A stretch of DNA of 64,000 nucleotides from Roseateles noduli (GCA_002205125.1 NIOE01000011.1:247301-311300), one strand, 5' to 3'. Counted from the first letter of the stretch, positions 9,904-21,071 are shown. Notes: generated by a model from the letters alone, not told the origin. Numbers and translations: made by a program.

Positions 9904-10209
9904 TCGAGTTCTCCTCAGTTCAGGGATGCGCCGCTCACGGTGCGGCACAAGGACCGGGAGTGAAACTGGGTTTGGCGGGATGCCATTCCAGAGCGGCTGC
10001 GGGTCCCGGCTGCCGCCGGTGAACGCTTTGCAAACGCTTTGGAATGACACATCGGCGCCACGTCAGTTCAACTCCGTTGTGTGACCGGTCCGCTGACCGG
10101 TCGGGCCGCCTGCCGGAACACTCCGGCCGACAGCACGCTGAAAGCACGCAGAAACGACAAAGAGCCTGTTGGAGTCAGACCAATCAGGCTCTTTGCTGTC
10201 ATGCGCCGA
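9904..10209 (-). other. rpsO-pnp intergenic region
   Basis: These 306 bases between rpsO and pnp hold the rpsO terminator hairpin (10159-10194) and presumably a separate pnp promoter and leader. Two copies of the 8-base palindrome GACCGGTC lie at 10083-10090 and 10095-10102. A near-direct repeat of AACGCTTTG is at about 10023-10041. In enterobacteria the pnp leader is an RNase III hairpin controlling its own expression; I do not see an unambiguous equivalent. No gene is seen here. Confidence 0.5.
10159..10194 (-). terminator. Hairpin downstream of rpsO
   Basis: A perfect 10-bp inverted repeat (AAAGAGCCTG at 10159-10168 and CAGGCTCTTT at 10185-10194) with a 16-base loop lies just after rpsO. 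A short, interrupted T-rich stretch follows on the minus strand. It would partly separate rpsO from pnp transcription. Confidence 0.6.
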
Positions 10210-10479
10210 TTACTTGCGCAGACCCAGCTTCTGGATCAGGGCGGTGTAACGGTCGGCGTCCTTCTTCTTCAGGTAGGCCAGCAGGCTCTTGCGCGCGTTG
10301 ACCATCTTCAGCAGACCGCGACGGCCGTGGTGGTCCTTGGCGTGCAGCTTGAAGTGGGGGGTCAGTTCGTTGATGCGCGCGGTCAGCAGGGCCACTTGCA
10401 CTTCCGGCGAGCCGGTGTCGTTGGCGCTGCGCGCGTTGGCCTTGACGATCTCGGCCTTGTTTTGGTCGAAGCTGGACAT
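10210..10479 (-). CDS. rpsO: 30S ribosomal protein S15
   Basis: S15 is a primary 16S rRNA-binding protein of the small-subunit platform. The 89-residue product has the normal length and conserved core: [15 protein letters not shown], then [19 protein letters not shown] and [10 protein letters not shown]. It is the promoter-proximal gene of the rpsO-pnp unit. Confidence 0.97.
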   Translation of the reverse strand: MSSFDQNKAEIVKANARSANDTGSPEVQVALLTARINELTPHFKLHAKDHHGRRGLLKMVNARKSLLAYLKKKDADRYTALIQKLGLRK

Positions 10480-10642
10480 GATGCGTTCCTTGTTCCGGAA
10501 TGATTCGGAAGGTCCGCCGGCATGCCAGTGAAGGCGTCAAATGCGCAGACGGTTTCCGAGGTTTGACTTGCGATCACAGGTGAAACCGACCCGTGTCGTG
10601 CTGATTGCCGTCACCAGGACGAACCTGGCAGGACAGCCGCGG

Positions 10643-10648
10643 AGTATA
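10643..10648 (-). promoter_or_regulatory. Candidate -10 box for rpsO
   Basis: The minus strand reads TATACT 164 bases upstream of the rpsO start. The -35 hexamer at the right spacing (TACTAA) is weak and overlaps the end of the upstream binding-protein gene. Confidence 0.4.
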
Positions 10649-10665
10649 GCCGCAATTAGCACATC

Positions 10666-11958
10666 TTAGTATTCGCGCCTCATCCGGCAACTGGCGGGCT
10701 GCGCCGCCTGCGCGGCATCGAGGTAGCGCAGCGTGCGGAAGCCGTAGCCGGAGCCCTCGTTGTCGTGCGGTGTTCCGGCCTCGCCGGCGCGGCGCATGAC
10801 GCTGACGTACAGCGGCTGCTGGAGCTGGTGGTCCGCAGGCCGCATCCAGCCCTGGTGCGCGACGCCGAGCGGCCGGCCGTCGAGCTTCAGGCCCTCTAGC
10901 GCGAGCGCGACCGCCTTCGGATCGGTGGTCCCGGCCTTCTCCATCGCGGCGACCAGCATCTCGATCATCAGCTGCATCCGCGCATGGAGGTAGTCATGCT
11001 CAGGCTTTGGGAAACGCTGGCGGAACGCCGCATAGAAGCGCTCCGAGTCCGCGGTGCCGACGTTCGGGTGCCACTCGGCCACCGCCAGCACGCGGTCGAC
11101 GCCCGCCTCGCCCAGCACGCCGGGCACGCCCAGCGCATTGCCGTAGAAGGTGTAGAAACGCGCGTCGAGCCCGATGTCCTTGGCCGCCTTGATCAGCAGC
11201 GTCAGGTCGTTGCCCCAGTTGCCGGTGAGCACCGCCTGGGCGCCGCTGCTGCGGATCTTGGTCGCATAGGGAAGAAAGTCCTTCACGCGGCCGAGCGGGT
11301 GGAGCTCGTCGCCGACGATCTGCAGATCGGGGCGGCGCTCGGCCAGCATCGCCCTCGCCTGCTCGCGCAGGTGCTGGCCGAAGCTGTAGTCCTGGCCGAT
11401 CAGGTAGAGGCGCTTGAGGTGCTTGTCCTGGGCGATCACCTCGACCAGCGCCGCCAGGCGCATGTCGGTGTGGGCATCGAAACGGAAGTGCCAGAAGCTG
11501 CACTGCGCGCCGGTCAGCGCCGGATCGACGGCCGCGTAGTTGAGGAACAGCGCGCGACGGTCGGGCTCGCGAGCGTTGTGGCGCTCGAGCGCGCCGATCA
11601 GCGCGCCCGCGACGGCGGAGCTGTTGCCCTGGAGGACCACCGGGATGCGCTGGTCGGTCGCCGAGCGCAGCATGGACAGCGACTCCTCGACGGAGCTCTT
11701 GCTGTCGAAGCGGACGATTTCCAGACGCCGCGCACCGCCCGGCAGCTTCACGCCGCCGCGCGCGTTGACGCGTTCAGTCGCCCAGATGAGATTGCGGAAC
11801 ACGGCCTCGCCGCCGTTGCCCAGCGGGCCGGAGAGGCCCTCGATCAGGCCGAGCCGGATCGGATCGGCAGGAGCGGCTGCCATCGCGCCGGCCAGACCGA
11901 ACTGCGCGAGCGCCGCGGCGGCCAGCGCGACCGCCGCCCTTCTCGTCCAACGCGTCAC
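10666..11958 (-). CDS. ABC transporter substrate-binding protein, branched-chain amino acid type
   Basis: This is a periplasmic type I binding protein (LivJ/LivK-like, Peripla_BP_6 fold) of 430 residues. A signal peptide (about 30 residues, hydrophobic [20 protein letters not shown]) is followed by the mature start [21 protein letters not shown], typical of this family. The GTG start at 11958 overlaps the tsaD stop by four bases, so the two genes are translationally coupled. No permease or ATPase gene lies nearby, so it must share a transporter or act as an orphan receptor. The true ligand is unknown. Confidence 0.85.
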   Translation of the reverse strand: MTRWTRRAAVALAAAALAQFGLAGAMAAAPADPIRLGLIEGLSGPLGNGGEAVFRNLIWATERVNARGGVKLPGGARRLEIVRFDSKSSVEESLSMLRSATDQRIPVVLQGNSSAVAGALIGALERHNAREPDRRALFLNYAAVDPALTGAQCSFWHFRFDAHTDMRLAALVEVIAQDKHLKRLYLIGQDYSFGQHLREQARAMLAERRPDLQIVGDELHPLGRVKDFLPYATKIRSSGAQAVLTGNWGNDLTLLIKAAKDIGLDARFYTFYGNALGVPGVLGEAGVDRVLAVAEWHPNVGTADSERFYAAFRQRFPKPEHDYLHARMQLMIEMLVAAMEKAGTTDPKAVALALEGLKLDGRPLGVAHQGWMRPADHQLQQPLYVSVMRRAGEAGTPHDNEGSGYGFRTLRYLDAAQAAQPASCRMRREY

Positions 11959-13013
11959 AGCTGGGCCGGGCTGGCGAGCTGCGACAGATCCCAGCGCGGC
12001 TTGACCTCGAAGCCGCCGCCGCGCGTCAGGTTCGCCATGTCGCGCTGCAGGCGCAGGCCGGCCGCGAGCGCGATCATGGCGCCGTTGTCCGTGCACAGGT
12101 GCAGCTCGGGATAGTGGACGCGCACGCGACGCTTCTCGCAAGCCGCATCCAGCTGCTCACGCAGACGCTTGTTGGCGCCGACACCGCCCGCCACGACCAG
12201 GCGCTTCAGGCCGGTTTCCTTCAACGCGAGCAGCGCCTTCTTGACCAGCACTTCAACGATGGCCGCCTGCGTCGACGCCGCGAGATCGGCGCGCTGCTGT
12301 TCGGTAATGCCATCGGGTTGCGCTTCGAGCTTGCGGACCTGCGTCAGCACCGCCGTCTTCAATCCGGCAAAGCTGAAGTCCGGCTTGCCGCTGTGCATGA
12401 GCGGGCGCGGCAGCGCGAAGGCTTCCGGATTCCCCTGCTCCGCCAGCTTCGACAGATGGGGGCCACCGGGATATGGCAGGCCGAGCAGCTTGGCCGACTT
12501 GTCGAAGGCCTCGCCGGCGGCATCGTCGATGGTCTCGCCGAGCAGCTCGTAGCTGCCGACGTCGTCGACACGCATCAGCTGCGTGTGGCCGCCGGACACC
12601 AGCAGTGCGACGAACGGGAACTCCGGCGGATCCGCCGAGAGGAACGGCGACAGCAGATGGCCCTCGAGGTGATGGATGCCCATCACCGGCCGATCGAGCG
12701 CGGCGCCCAGCGACGCGGCGACGCCGGCACCGACCAGCAGCGCGCCAGCAAGACCCGGCCCTTGCGTGTAGGCGACAACGTCGACATCCGCCAGCGACAG
12801 GCCCGCGCCCGCGAGCACTTCGCGGGTCAGCGGCAGCACGCGGCGGATGTGGTCGCGCGAGGCCAGCTCGGGCACCACGCCGCCGTAGGCCTGGTGCATG
12901 GTGATCTGGCTGTGCAGCGCATGCGCGAGCAGCGTCGGCACGCCGTCGCCGGACGCGTCGACCAGCGCCACGCCGGTTTCGTCGCAGGAGGATTCGATGC
13001 CGAGGACGCGCAT
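11955..13013 (-). CDS. tsaD: tRNA N6-adenosine threonylcarbamoyltransferase
   Basis: TsaD transfers the threonylcarbamoyl group to A37 of ANN-decoding tRNAs, working with TsaB, TsaC and TsaE. The 352-residue ASKHA-fold protein starts [17 protein letters not shown]. It has the metal-binding motif HHLEGH, the nucleotide-site VSGGHTQL and the late CTDNGAMIA segment. It lies 33 bases downstream of fdx and overlaps the next gene by four bases. Confidence 0.96.
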   Translation of the reverse strand: MRVLGIESSCDETGVALVDASGDGVPTLLAHALHSQITMHQAYGGVVPELASRDHIRRVLPLTREVLAGAGLSLADVDVVAYTQGPGLAGALLVGAGVAASLGAALDRPVMGIHHLEGHLLSPFLSADPPEFPFVALLVSGGHTQLMRVDDVGSYELLGETIDDAAGEAFDKSAKLLGLPYPGGPHLSKLAEQGNPEAFALPRPLMHSGKPDFSFAGLKTAVLTQVRKLEAQPDGITEQQRADLAASTQAAIVEVLVKKALLALKETGLKRLVVAGGVGANKRLREQLDAACEKRRVRVHYPELHLCTDNGAMIALAAGLRLQRDMANLTRGGGFEVKPRWDLSQLASPAQL

Positions 13014-13046
13014 GGGATCAGTCGTTCCGCTTCGCAGGGCGAAGGC

Positions 13047-13385
13047 TCAATGGTTTTCCTTGGCGTGGTTGATCGAGTACTTGGGGATCTCGACCGTCAC
13101 GTCCTTGTTGGACAGGATGGCCTGGCAGGACAGGCGCGAGTTGGGCTCCAGGCCCCAGGCGCGATCCAGCATGTCTTCCTCGTTCTCTTCCATCTCGGAC
13201 AGCGACGCGAAGCCCTCGCGCACGATCACGTGGCAGGTCGTGCAGGCGCAGACCTGATCGCAGGCGTGCTCGATGTCGATGTGGTTGTCCAGCATCGCTT
13301 CGCAGATCGTCGTGCCGGAGGGGGCTTCGATCGACTTGCCTTCGGGCGCGTATTCGGGATGGGGAAGGATCTTGATGACGGGCAT
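13047..13385 (-). CDS. fdx: Isc-type [2Fe-2S] ferredoxin
   Basis: This ferredoxin donates electrons during iron-sulfur cluster assembly. The 112-residue adrenodoxin-type protein has its cluster ligands in HACDQVCACTTCHV and the last Cys in SRLSCQAIL. The SD sequence AAGGA lies 9 bases before the ATG. It closes the isc operon after hscA; no iscX is found after it. Confidence 0.95.
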   Translation of the reverse strand: MPVIKILPHPEYAPEGKSIEAPSGTTICEAMLDNHIDIEHACDQVCACTTCHVIVREGFASLSEMEENEEDMLDRAWGLEPNSRLSCQAILSNKDVTVEIPKYSINHAKENH

Positions 13386-13443
13386 GGGGAGGTGTCCTTG
13401 AGGCTGGCGAGCGGAGCGTTTCCGGCTGGGCGTCGGCTTGCGG

Positions 13444-15312
13444 TCAGACCTGGTCGATGCTGAGGCCGGTGAGGGCCTGCTGGATGCCGCGATTCATGCG
13501 CGCGGCGGCAAAGGCTTCCGTGCCCTTGGCCAGCGCCTCGACGGCGGCGGTGATCGCATCGGCATCCGCGACCGCGTCGTCGGCCTGGGCCTTCGCGAGC
13601 AGGTCCGTCTGCAGCGCGGCGATCCCGGCGCGCTCGTCGTCGTTGAGCAGGTCGCCGTCGGCGCGCAGCGCGGACTGGGTCGCGAGGATCATGCGCTCGG
13701 CGTCGACGCGCGCTTCGCGCAGCTTGCGGGCGACCATGTCGCCCTCGGCGCTGGCGAAGCCCTCGCGCAGCATGGTCGCGATCTGGTCGTCGGAGAGGCC
13801 GTAGCTCGGTTTGACCTGCACCGCCGCCTCGACGCCCGAGCCCAGCTCGCGCGCGGAGACGCTCAGCAGGCCGTCGGCGTCGACCTGGAAGGTGACGCGG
13901 ATGCGCGCGGCGCCGGCCACCATCGGCGGAATGCCGCGCAGCTCGAAGCGCGCCAGCGAGCGACATTCGCTCACCAGCTCGCGCTCGCCCTGCAGCACGT
14001 GCACCGCCAGCGCGGTCTGGCCGTCCTTGAAGGTGGTGAAGTCCTGCGCCTTCGCCACGGGGATGGTGGCGTTGCGCTCGATGATGCGCTCGACCAGTCC
14101 GCCCATGGTCTCCAGACCCAGCGACAGCGGGATCACGTCCAGCAGCAGGATCTCGCCGTCCGAGCTGTTGCCGGCCAGCTGATTGGCCTGCACGGACGCG
14201 CCAAGAGCGACGACTTCATCGGGATTCAGATCGGTCAGGACTTCGCGGCCGAACAGCTCGCCGACGACGCGGCGCACGATCGGCATGCGCGTGGAACCGC
14301 CGACCATCACCGTGCCCTGCACTTCGTCCGCGGCAACCTTTGCGTCACGCAGCACGCGTCGCACGGCCAGCAGCGTCTTGTTGACCAGCGGCTGGGCCAG
14401 CTCGTCGAACTGGCCGCGCGAGACCTCGACGCTCAGCGCGCCGGCGTCGAGCGCGGCGCTCAGCGTCACGCGCTCGTGGTCGGTCAGCGACTCCTTGGCT
14501 TCGCGCGCGGCGACCAGCACGCGGCGCTTGTCCGCCGCGCTGCTCACGCTCAGGCCCGCCTGCGCAAGCGCCCAGTCGGCCAGCAGGCGATCGAAGTCGT
14601 CGCCGCCGAGCTGCGCGTCGCCGCCGGTCGCGACCACTTCAAACACGCCCTTCGTCAGACGCAGCAGCGAAATGTCGAAAGTGCCGCCGCCCAGGTCGTA
14701 GACGGCGTAGAGGCCCTCGTTGCCGGTGTCGAGCCCGTAGGCGATCGCGGCGGCGGTGGGCTCGTTGATCAGGCGCAGCACGTTCAGGCCCGCGAGCTGC
14801 GCAGCATCCTTGGTCGCCTGGCGCTGCGCATCGTCGAAGTACGCGGGCACCGTGATGACGGCGCCGAACAGGTCGTCGTTGAACGTGTCTTCAGCGCGCT
14901 GGCGCAGCGTGGCCAGGATCTCCGCACTGATCTCGACCGGCGACTTCAGGCCCTCGCGCGTGAGCACGCTCAGCATGCCCGGCGTGTCCTCGAAGCGGTA
15001 CGGGAGCTTGTCGCGGTTGGCGATGTCGTCGAGGCGCCGGCCCATGAAGCGTTTCACCGAGACGATGGTGTTCTCCGGATCCTCGGCCTGCGCGGCGAGC
15101 GCGTCGTAGCCGAACTGGCGGCGGCCTTCCGGCATCACGCGCACGGCCGACGGCAGGATCACGCGGCCCTGGTCGTCCGGCAGGCACTCGGCGACGCCGT
15201 GGCGCACCGACGCCACCAGCGAATGCGTCGTGCCGAGGTCGATGCCCACCGCGATGCGGCGCTGATGGGGATCGGGCGACGCGCCGGGTTCGGAGATTTG
15301 CAGCAGGGCCAT
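13444..15312 (-). CDS. hscA: Fe-S assembly chaperone HscA (Hsp70 family)
   Basis: HscA is the specialised Hsp70 that, with HscB, releases clusters from IscU. The 622-residue product has the Hsp70 ATPase start [14 protein letters not shown], the phosphate loop [13 protein letters not shown] and [13 protein letters not shown], then the substrate-binding domain. The open frame extends 26 codons upstream, but the ATG at 15312 (MALLQISEP) matches HscA N-termini. It sits between hscB and fdx as expected. Confidence 0.96.
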   Translation of the reverse strand: MALLQISEPGASPDPHQRRIAVGIDLGTTHSLVASVRHGVAECLPDDQGRVILPSAVRVMPEGRRQFGYDALAAQAEDPENTIVSVKRFMGRRLDDIANRDKLPYRFEDTPGMLSVLTREGLKSPVEISAEILATLRQRAEDTFNDDLFGAVITVPAYFDDAQRQATKDAAQLAGLNVLRLINEPTAAAIAYGLDTGNEGLYAVYDLGGGTFDISLLRLTKGVFEVVATGGDAQLGGDDFDRLLADWALAQAGLSVSSAADKRRVLVAAREAKESLTDHERVTLSAALDAGALSVEVSRGQFDELAQPLVNKTLLAVRRVLRDAKVAADEVQGTVMVGGSTRMPIVRRVVGELFGREVLTDLNPDEVVALGASVQANQLAGNSSDGEILLLDVIPLSLGLETMGGLVERIIERNATIPVAKAQDFTTFKDGQTALAVHVLQGERELVSECRSLARFELRGIPPMVAGAARIRVTFQVDADGLLSVSARELGSGVEAAVQVKPSYGLSDDQIATMLREGFASAEGDMVARKLREARVDAERMILATQSALRADGDLLNDDERAGIAALQTDLLAKAQADDAVADADAITAAVEALAKGTEAFAAARMNRGIQQALTGLSIDQV

Positions 15313-15376
15313 GGTGTGTTGTCTTGTTCTTCGGATGTCGAGGAGGCGATCCTGGGCGCTCGTGGTCGTTCCGGCC

Positions 15377-15898
15377 TCAGGAATGCTCAAGCGTGTCGAG
15401 CCGATGGTCGATGTCCGAGCGGAAACGCGTCAGGAACATCAGCGCGCGCACCGATTCGGCGGCGCCGGCGGCGTTGTCTTCGTCGTCCAGCTGACGGCCG
15501 GCCTGCGCCAGCAACGCGCGCTCGCGGTCGGCGACCTGCTTGTCGATGGCGAGGATCGCGTCGGGCGTCTTCGCCTCGTCGAGCGACTCACGCCATTCCA
15601 TCTGCTCCATCAGGAACGCCGCGGGCATCCGGGTGTTCTCGTTGGCCTGGATAGGCGCGCCGCGCAGCTCGCAGAGGTAGGACGCACGCTTGAGCGGATC
15701 GCGCAGGCGCTGGTGCGCCTCGTTGACGCGCAGCGCCCACTGCATCGCCAGACGCTGCGACGCCGCGCCGTCGGCGGCGAAGCGGTCCGGATGCACCTTC
15801 GCCGCGAGCGCCTTCCAGCGCTCGGCGATCTCGGCGCCGTCCTGCGCGAAGCGCTGCGGCAAGCCGAAGAGGATGAAGTCGTCGTCGTCGAGTTTCAT
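15377..15898 (-). CDS. hscB: Fe-S assembly co-chaperone HscB
   Basis: HscB is the J-domain partner that delivers IscU to HscA and stimulates its ATPase. The 173-residue protein has an N-terminal J-domain with the required HPD motif in KVHPDRF, then a helical IscU-binding domain. The ATG at 15898 ([14 protein letters not shown]) is chosen over an upstream ATG because it gives the conserved N-terminus. Confidence 0.94.
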   Translation of the reverse strand: MKLDDDDFILFGLPQRFAQDGAEIAERWKALAAKVHPDRFAADGAASQRLAMQWALRVNEAHQRLRDPLKRASYLCELRGAPIQANENTRMPAAFLMEQMEWRESLDEAKTPDAILAIDKQVADRERALLAQAGRQLDDEDNAAGAAESVRALMFLTRFRSDIDHRLDTLEHS

Positions 15899-15982
15899 GA
15901 ACTCACGCTCGGCGCGAAGCCGAATCAATCGCACGAACAAAAAAGCGCGGCACCGTGGCCGCGCCTTCTCTCGCTTGCGAAC

Positions 15983-16306
15983 TCAGACGCGGAAGGATTC
16001 GCCGCAGCCGCAGCGGTCCTTTTCGCGAGGATTGCGGAACTTGAAGCCCTCGTTCAGGCCCTCGCGGACGAAGTCCAACTCGGTGCCATCCAGGTACGGC
16101 AAGCTCTTCGGGTCGATCAGCACCTTCACGCCATGGCCTTCGAAGATCACATCCTCGGGGGCCACCTCGTCGGCGTACTCCAGCTTGTAGGCGAGGCCCG
16201 AGCAGCCGGTGGTCTTCACGCCCAGGCGCACGCCCACGCCACGACCGCGCTTGGCGATGTAGCGCGTGACGTGCCGCGCCGCGGCTTCGGTCAGGGTGAC
16301 GGACAT
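15983..16306 (-). CDS. iscA: Iron-sulfur cluster assembly protein IscA
   Basis: IscA is an A-type carrier that helps mature [4Fe-4S] proteins. The 107-residue product has the three ligand cysteines, one in TTGCSGLAY and two in DRCGCGESF at the end. Two consecutive ATGs exist; the second (16306) gives the family length. It lies 8 bases after iscU. Confidence 0.96.
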   Translation of the reverse strand: MSVTLTEAAARHVTRYIAKRGRGVGVRLGVKTTGCSGLAYKLEYADEVAPEDVIFEGHGVKVLIDPKSLPYLDGTELDFVREGLNEGFKFRNPREKDRCGCGESFRV

Positions 16307-16314
16307 CATGGACC

Positions 16315-16731
16315 TCAGGCCGTCGCGGTCGCGCCTGCGTCGGCGTTCTGACCGTGCTTGGCGCGGTAGTCGTCCACCGCGGCCTTGATCGCGTCTTCCG
16401 CCAGGATCGAGCAGTGGATCTTCACCGGCGGCAAGGCCAGTTCTTCCGCGATCTGGTTGTTCTTGATGGACAGCGCCTGGTCCAGGGTCTTGCCCTTGAC
16501 CCACTCGGTGACCAGCGAGCTCGACGCGATCGCCGAGCCGCAGCCGTAGGTCTTGAACTTGGCGTCCTCGATCAGGCCGGTCGCGGGGTTGACCTTGATC
16601 TGGAGCTTCATCACGTCGCCGCAGGCCGGCGCGCCAACCATGCCGGTGCCGACGGACTCGTCGCCCTTGTCGAAGCCGCCCACGTTGCGGGGATTCTCGT
16701 AGTGGTCGATGACCTTGTCGCTGTATGCCAT
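16315..16731 (-). CDS. iscU: Iron-sulfur cluster scaffold IscU
   Basis: IscU is the scaffold on which IscS sulfur and iron form new clusters. The 138-residue protein has the ligand residues in [19 protein letters not shown] and [11 protein letters not shown], and a variant of the HscA-recognition motif in LALPPVKIH. An Ala-rich tail ends the protein. It lies between iscS and iscA. Confidence 0.97.
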   Translation of the reverse strand: MAYSDKVIDHYENPRNVGGFDKGDESVGTGMVGAPACGDVMKLQIKVNPATGLIEDAKFKTYGCGSAIASSSLVTEWVKGKTLDQALSIKNNQIAEELALPPVKIHCSILAEDAIKAAVDDYRAKHGQNADAGATATA

Positions 16732-16794
16732 GTCGTGTTCTCCAACAACTTTGTCTTGATGAACTGCGTCGTTCGTTTCGCCGTCAGCGGACGC

Positions 16795-18015
<1,221 letters not shown>

Positions 18016-18070
18016 GGGAACGTTCTTCTTATCGACTACTGAAAGGTTGACGTGGACCGGAGGGCCGGGA

Positions 18071-18604
18071 TCACTTGCTCATCGCGTTGCCGAGCGCGAA
18101 CACGGAATTCGGCGCGGTGATGCGGATGGGCTTGACGACGGGGGTGCTCGAGATGGCGCGCTTGATCGGCGCTTCCTCGACGGTGACGCCCTTGGCGAGC
18201 TGGTCGTCGACGAGCTTGCGCAGCGTGACCGAGTCGAGGTACTCGATCATCTTGTTGTTGAGCGCCGTCCACAGGTCGTGCGTGATGCAGCGGCCGGTGT
18301 CGTCGCCCATGCAGTTTTCCTTGCCGCCGCAGCCGGTGGCGTCGATGGGTTCGTCGACGGCGACGATGATGTCGGCGACGGTGATCTCATCGGAGCGCCG
18401 GCCCAGCGAATAGCCGCCCCCGGGACCGCGGGTGGATTCGACCAGCTGGTGGCGGCGGAGCTTGCCGAACAGCTGCTCCAGATAGGACAGCGAGATCTGC
18501 TGGCGCTGGCTGATCGCCGCCAGCGCGACGGGCCCGCCGTTTTCGCGCAGGGCCAGATCGATCATCGCGGTGACGGCAAAACGACCTTTGGTGGTGAGAC
18601 GCAT
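18071..18604 (-). CDS. iscR: Fe-S cluster-responsive regulator IscR (Rrf2 family)
   Basis: IscR represses the isc operon when it holds a [2Fe-2S] cluster. The 177-residue Rrf2-type protein starts [20 protein letters not shown] winged helix-turn-helix includes [20 protein letters not shown], and the cluster motif [15 protein letters not shown] is followed by His. The spacing of the third Cys is two residues longer than in E. coli. The ATG at 18604 is used; the longer frame has no family match. An IscR-like binding site lies about 100 bases upstream. Confidence 0.95.
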   Translation of the reverse strand: MRLTTKGRFAVTAMIDLALRENGGPVALAAISQRQQISLSYLEQLFGKLRRHQLVESTRGPGGGYSLGRRSDEITVADIIVAVDEPIDATGCGGKENCMGDDTGRCITHDLWTALNNKMIEYLDSVTLRKLVDDQLAKGVTVEEAPIKRAISSTPVVKPIRITAPNSVFALGNAMSK

Positions 18605-18699
18605 CGAACTTCTCCTTGGCGCCCGTGTCGGGCTACAGGACATGGAGGCGGCGGCTCGGCTGACGCCGGGTCGACTCACGGAGCAGGGTTAACCCCCGC

Positions 18700-18723
18700 T
18701 AAGTCCGACCATTTTACTCAATT
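18700..18723 (-). promoter_or_regulatory. Type 1 IscR-box-like sequence upstream of iscR
   Basis: On the minus strand the sequence TTGAGTAAAATGGTCGGACT resembles the E. coli type 1 IscR consensus (YYGACTRWWWYAGTCRRST) with few mismatches. It lies 96-119 bases upstream of iscR. Its position fits autoregulation by cluster-loaded IscR. The match was made by eye. Confidence 0.6.
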
Positions 18724-18772
18724 AAGAAGAAGCTTGCTCGGGTTACCCCGGACAGGGGCCGAGGGGGCCTGT

Positions 18773-19237
18773 TCAGGCCAGGCGGCTGGCCGCGATCTGG
18801 GCCAGGCGACCGCATCCGGACTCCAACAGATCGAGCACCTGCTCGAACCCGTCCGCACCGCCGTAATACGGATCTGGTACCTCGATCTCCCCCGGAAGCA
18901 GGGAAATCCGGTGCTGCAGCGCAGCAGGACAGCGTCGGCGGAGTTCGCGCAGATGGCCGCCGTCCATGGCGATCAAGAGATCGAAGCGCTCGAAATCATC
19001 GGTGCGAAGCGCGCGCGCCCGTTGGTCGCCGAGCTCATAACCCCTTGTTAGGGCGTGGTCTTGGGAGCGCTCGTCGGGGGGCTCGCCGGCATGCCAGCCC
19101 TGGACGCCGGCGGAGTCGACGTGCACCCGGTCCGCCAGGCCCATGACAGTCAGTTGGTGGCGGAGCACCCCTTCCGCCGTCGGCGAGCGACAGATGTTGC
19201 CTGTGCACACAAAGAGGATGGAGAGTTCTGCAGCCAT
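18773..19237 (-). CDS. Low-molecular-weight protein-tyrosine phosphatase
   Basis: This cytosolic phosphatase hydrolyses phosphotyrosine via a cysteinyl intermediate. The signature CTGNICRS (C-x5-R) follows the N-terminal strand LSILFV, and the general acid Asp is in VPDPYYGG near residue 123. At 154 residues it is normal length. No tyrosine-kinase or capsule genes adjoin it, so it is not obviously a Wzb of a polysaccharide cluster. It lies downstream of the isc promoter region, transcribed on the minus strand. Confidence 0.93.
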   Translation of the reverse strand: MAAELSILFVCTGNICRSPTAEGVLRHQLTVMGLADRVHVDSAGVQGWHAGEPPDERSQDHALTRGYELGDQRARALRTDDFERFDLLIAMDGGHLRELRRRCPAALQHRISLLPGEIEVPDPYYGGADGFEQVLDLLESGCGRLAQIAASRLA

Positions 19238-19302
19238 GAAGCTGTATTGTGGCTTGGCCCGGGATTTGCCCTTCCACCGTTCCCAACCCTTGGAAAGCTG
19301 CC

Positions 19303-19479
19303 ATGAGCCTCACGCAAATCGAAACCATCCGTCTCGCCCGCCTGCAACTGATCGACCTCGGCGACGAGAAGACCGCGTCGCTGCTGGCGTGGGCGCTGGA
19401 GGACAAGGCCGTCAGCGCCTCAGACGCAGCCGATCCGCGTTCGCCAGATCCGCGATCGGCGAAAGCATCGCGCGATTGA
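19303..19479 (+). CDS. Small hypothetical protein (58 aa)
   Basis: A 58-codon frame starts at an ATG with GGAAAG about 8 bases upstream. Its first 40 codons use the high-GC third positions typical of this genome and predict a helical, charged segment with IETIRLARLQLIDLGDEKT. The last codons overlap the 3' end of the convergent OYE gene by 68 bases. No family is recognised. It may be a real small gene, or a chance frame between two minus-strand genes. Confidence 0.45.
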   Translation: MSLTQIETIRLARLQLIDLGDEKTASLLAWALEDKAVSASDAADPRSPDPRSAKASRD

Positions 19480-20512
19480 AATCTTCCAGCGGGAGGTCCT
19501 TGCGGACGCGATGGGGCCAGTCCGCATGCGTCAGCGCGCCGCGCCCCAGCGCGATCACGGTCGCCTCCTCGCGATCGAGCATGCCGACCGCCCGATCCGC
19601 GCCATGCAGCGAGCCGTTCGCGATCACCGGCACCGAGCCATGGCGCCGCGCCAGCGACGCCAGGCTCGCCCCTTCGCCGAAGGCAGGTTGCCAGGCTTCG
19701 AACTCCGTCGTGTGCAGGTAGTCGATCGGCGCCTCCGACAGCAGGCGGAATACGGTCGCCGCCTCCGCCTCGCCGCCCTGCCACTTGTGGGTGAAGTCGT
19801 TCACCTTCCCTTGCGACACGCGATAGCCCACCGCGAAATCCGCTCCCACACCGCGCCGGACGGCTTCGATCGTCTCGACACCGATCCGCAAACGCGCTTC
19901 CAGGCCGCCTCCGTAAGTGTCTTCACGTCGATTCGTGTGCTCGGTAAGGAACTGGTCGAGCAGGTAGCCATTCGCGCCGTGGATCTCCACGCCGTCGAAG
20001 CCCGCTTCCCGAGCCCGCACCGCGGCGCTCGCGAAACCGTCGACCGCCTGGGCGATCTCTTCGGCTGACATCGCCTCCGGCATCCGATACGGCCCCTCTC
20101 CGCGATAGAAGGACATCTGCGCGCCTACCGGACGAACCGCCGACGGCCCCTTCGCAGCAGCCCGATGCGGGTTCCCTTGTGAGAGCGCACCTGCGTGCAT
20201 CAACTGGGCGACGATCTTTCCACCTGCCTCATGCACGCGGTCGACGATCGATCGCCAGGCATCACGATGCGCCTCGTCCGCCAATCCGGGCTGATGGAGA
20301 TACCCCTGTGCGAACGCCCGATCGGTATAGATCCCTTCCGTGATCACAAGGCCAAAGCCGCCTGCGGCGAATTCGGCGTAGTACCCGGCCATCCGAGGCG
20401 TCGCCCGGCCGTCTTCCAGTGCGCTGACACGTGTCATCGGCGCGACCGCCATGCGATTGGCGATCTGCAGCGGCCCTAGCGACGTGGGAGAAAACAAGCT
20501 CGATACGACCAT
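19412..20512 (-). CDS. NADH:flavin oxidoreductase, Old Yellow Enzyme family
   Basis: This FMN-dependent ene-reductase family member has 366 residues in a TIM barrel. It starts LFSPTSLGPLQIANRMAVAPMTR. The catalytic/substrate-binding motif HGANGYLLDQFL is followed by TNRREDTYGG, both hallmarks of OYE enzymes. It follows the Rid-family gene by one base, so the two are cotranscribed and probably coupled. A divergent LysR gene lies beyond. The substrate is unknown; an unsaturated carbonyl or nitro-compound is likely from the family. Confidence 0.92.
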   Translation of the reverse strand: MVVSSLFSPTSLGPLQIANRMAVAPMTRVSALEDGRATPRMAGYYAEFAAGGFGLVITEGIYTDRAFAQGYLHQPGLADEAHRDAWRSIVDRVHEAGGKIVAQLMHAGALSQGNPHRAAAKGPSAVRPVGAQMSFYRGEGPYRMPEAMSAEEIAQAVDGFASAAVRAREAGFDGVEIHGANGYLLDQFLTEHTNRREDTYGGGLEARLRIGVETIEAVRRGVGADFAVGYRVSQGKVNDFTHKWQGGEAEAATVFRLLSEAPIDYLHTTEFEAWQPAFGEGASLASLARRHGSVPVIANGSLHGADRAVGMLDREEATVIALGRGALTHADWPHRVRKDLPLEDFNRAMLSPIADLANADRLRLRR

Positions 20513-20513
20513 C

Positions 20514-20939
20514 TCAGCGCTCCTGAACGTCGGCGACGACGTCGACGACGCCGGAAGCGCCTGGCACCGCGGCGATGGCTTCGATCTCGATCATCGCGTC
20601 CGGCGTGTAGAGCGCCTTGATCTCCGCGATGGTGTCGGCCGGATACGGCGCCGAGAAGAACTGGCGACGCAGGGCCACGACGTCTTCGAAGTGCCCCATG
20701 TCGGTCACGAAGATGGTGACCTTGATGACATGCTTCAGGCTGGAGCCACCGGCTTCGAGCGCCCGGCGCAAATTGGCGAAGGCTTGCTCGCCCTGAGCGA
20801 AGAAGCCGCCCGGGACGATCTTTCCGTCCTCGCCTGCCCCCGCCTGACCGGAGATGAACAGAAGACCGCCCACCTTGATGCCCTGCGACAGCAGGAAGGG
20901 CTCATAGGGATCGGGATGGGTGACGACGCGTTCCAACAT
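20514..20939 (-). CDS. Rid family (YjgF/YER057c/UK114) protein lacking the catalytic Arg
   Basis: The 141-residue product has the Rid fold: ISGQAGAGEDGKIVPGGF, then ALEAGGSSLKHVIKVTIFVTD and MIEIEAIAAVPG. In true imine deaminases (RidA) an Arg occurs where this protein has Asp102 in PADTIAEI, so deaminase activity is doubtful and it resembles the Rid subfamilies without that residue. The ATG at 20939 has GAGAGGA upstream; the longer frame is rejected. It is first in an operon with the OYE gene, suggesting a joint catabolic or detoxifying step. Confidence 0.88.
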   Translation of the reverse strand: MLERVVTHPDPYEPFLLSQGIKVGGLLFISGQAGAGEDGKIVPGGFFAQGEQAFANLRRALEAGGSSLKHVIKVTIFVTDMGHFEDVVALRRQFFSAPYPADTIAEIKALYTPDAMIEIEAIAAVPGASGVVDVVADVQER

Positions 20940-21071
20940 GGTTGCATTCCTCTCATTCGTTTCGGATGACGATGTGCCATCCGTGAGAGAACGATAGAGA
21001 GCGCGAAGCGCCACGACAAAGGTTCAATTGTCAGGCGTAAGATGACATGAATTCATCTCAAGACTTCGCCG

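Noticed and set aside
7708..9963. 751-codon open frame antisense to pnp
   Set aside because: PNPase on the minus strand is certain. The antisense peptide is repetitive and has no family features.
13438..15654. 738-codon open frame antisense to hscA/hscB
   Set aside because: Overlaps HscA and HscB, both fully supported; it is a shadow frame.
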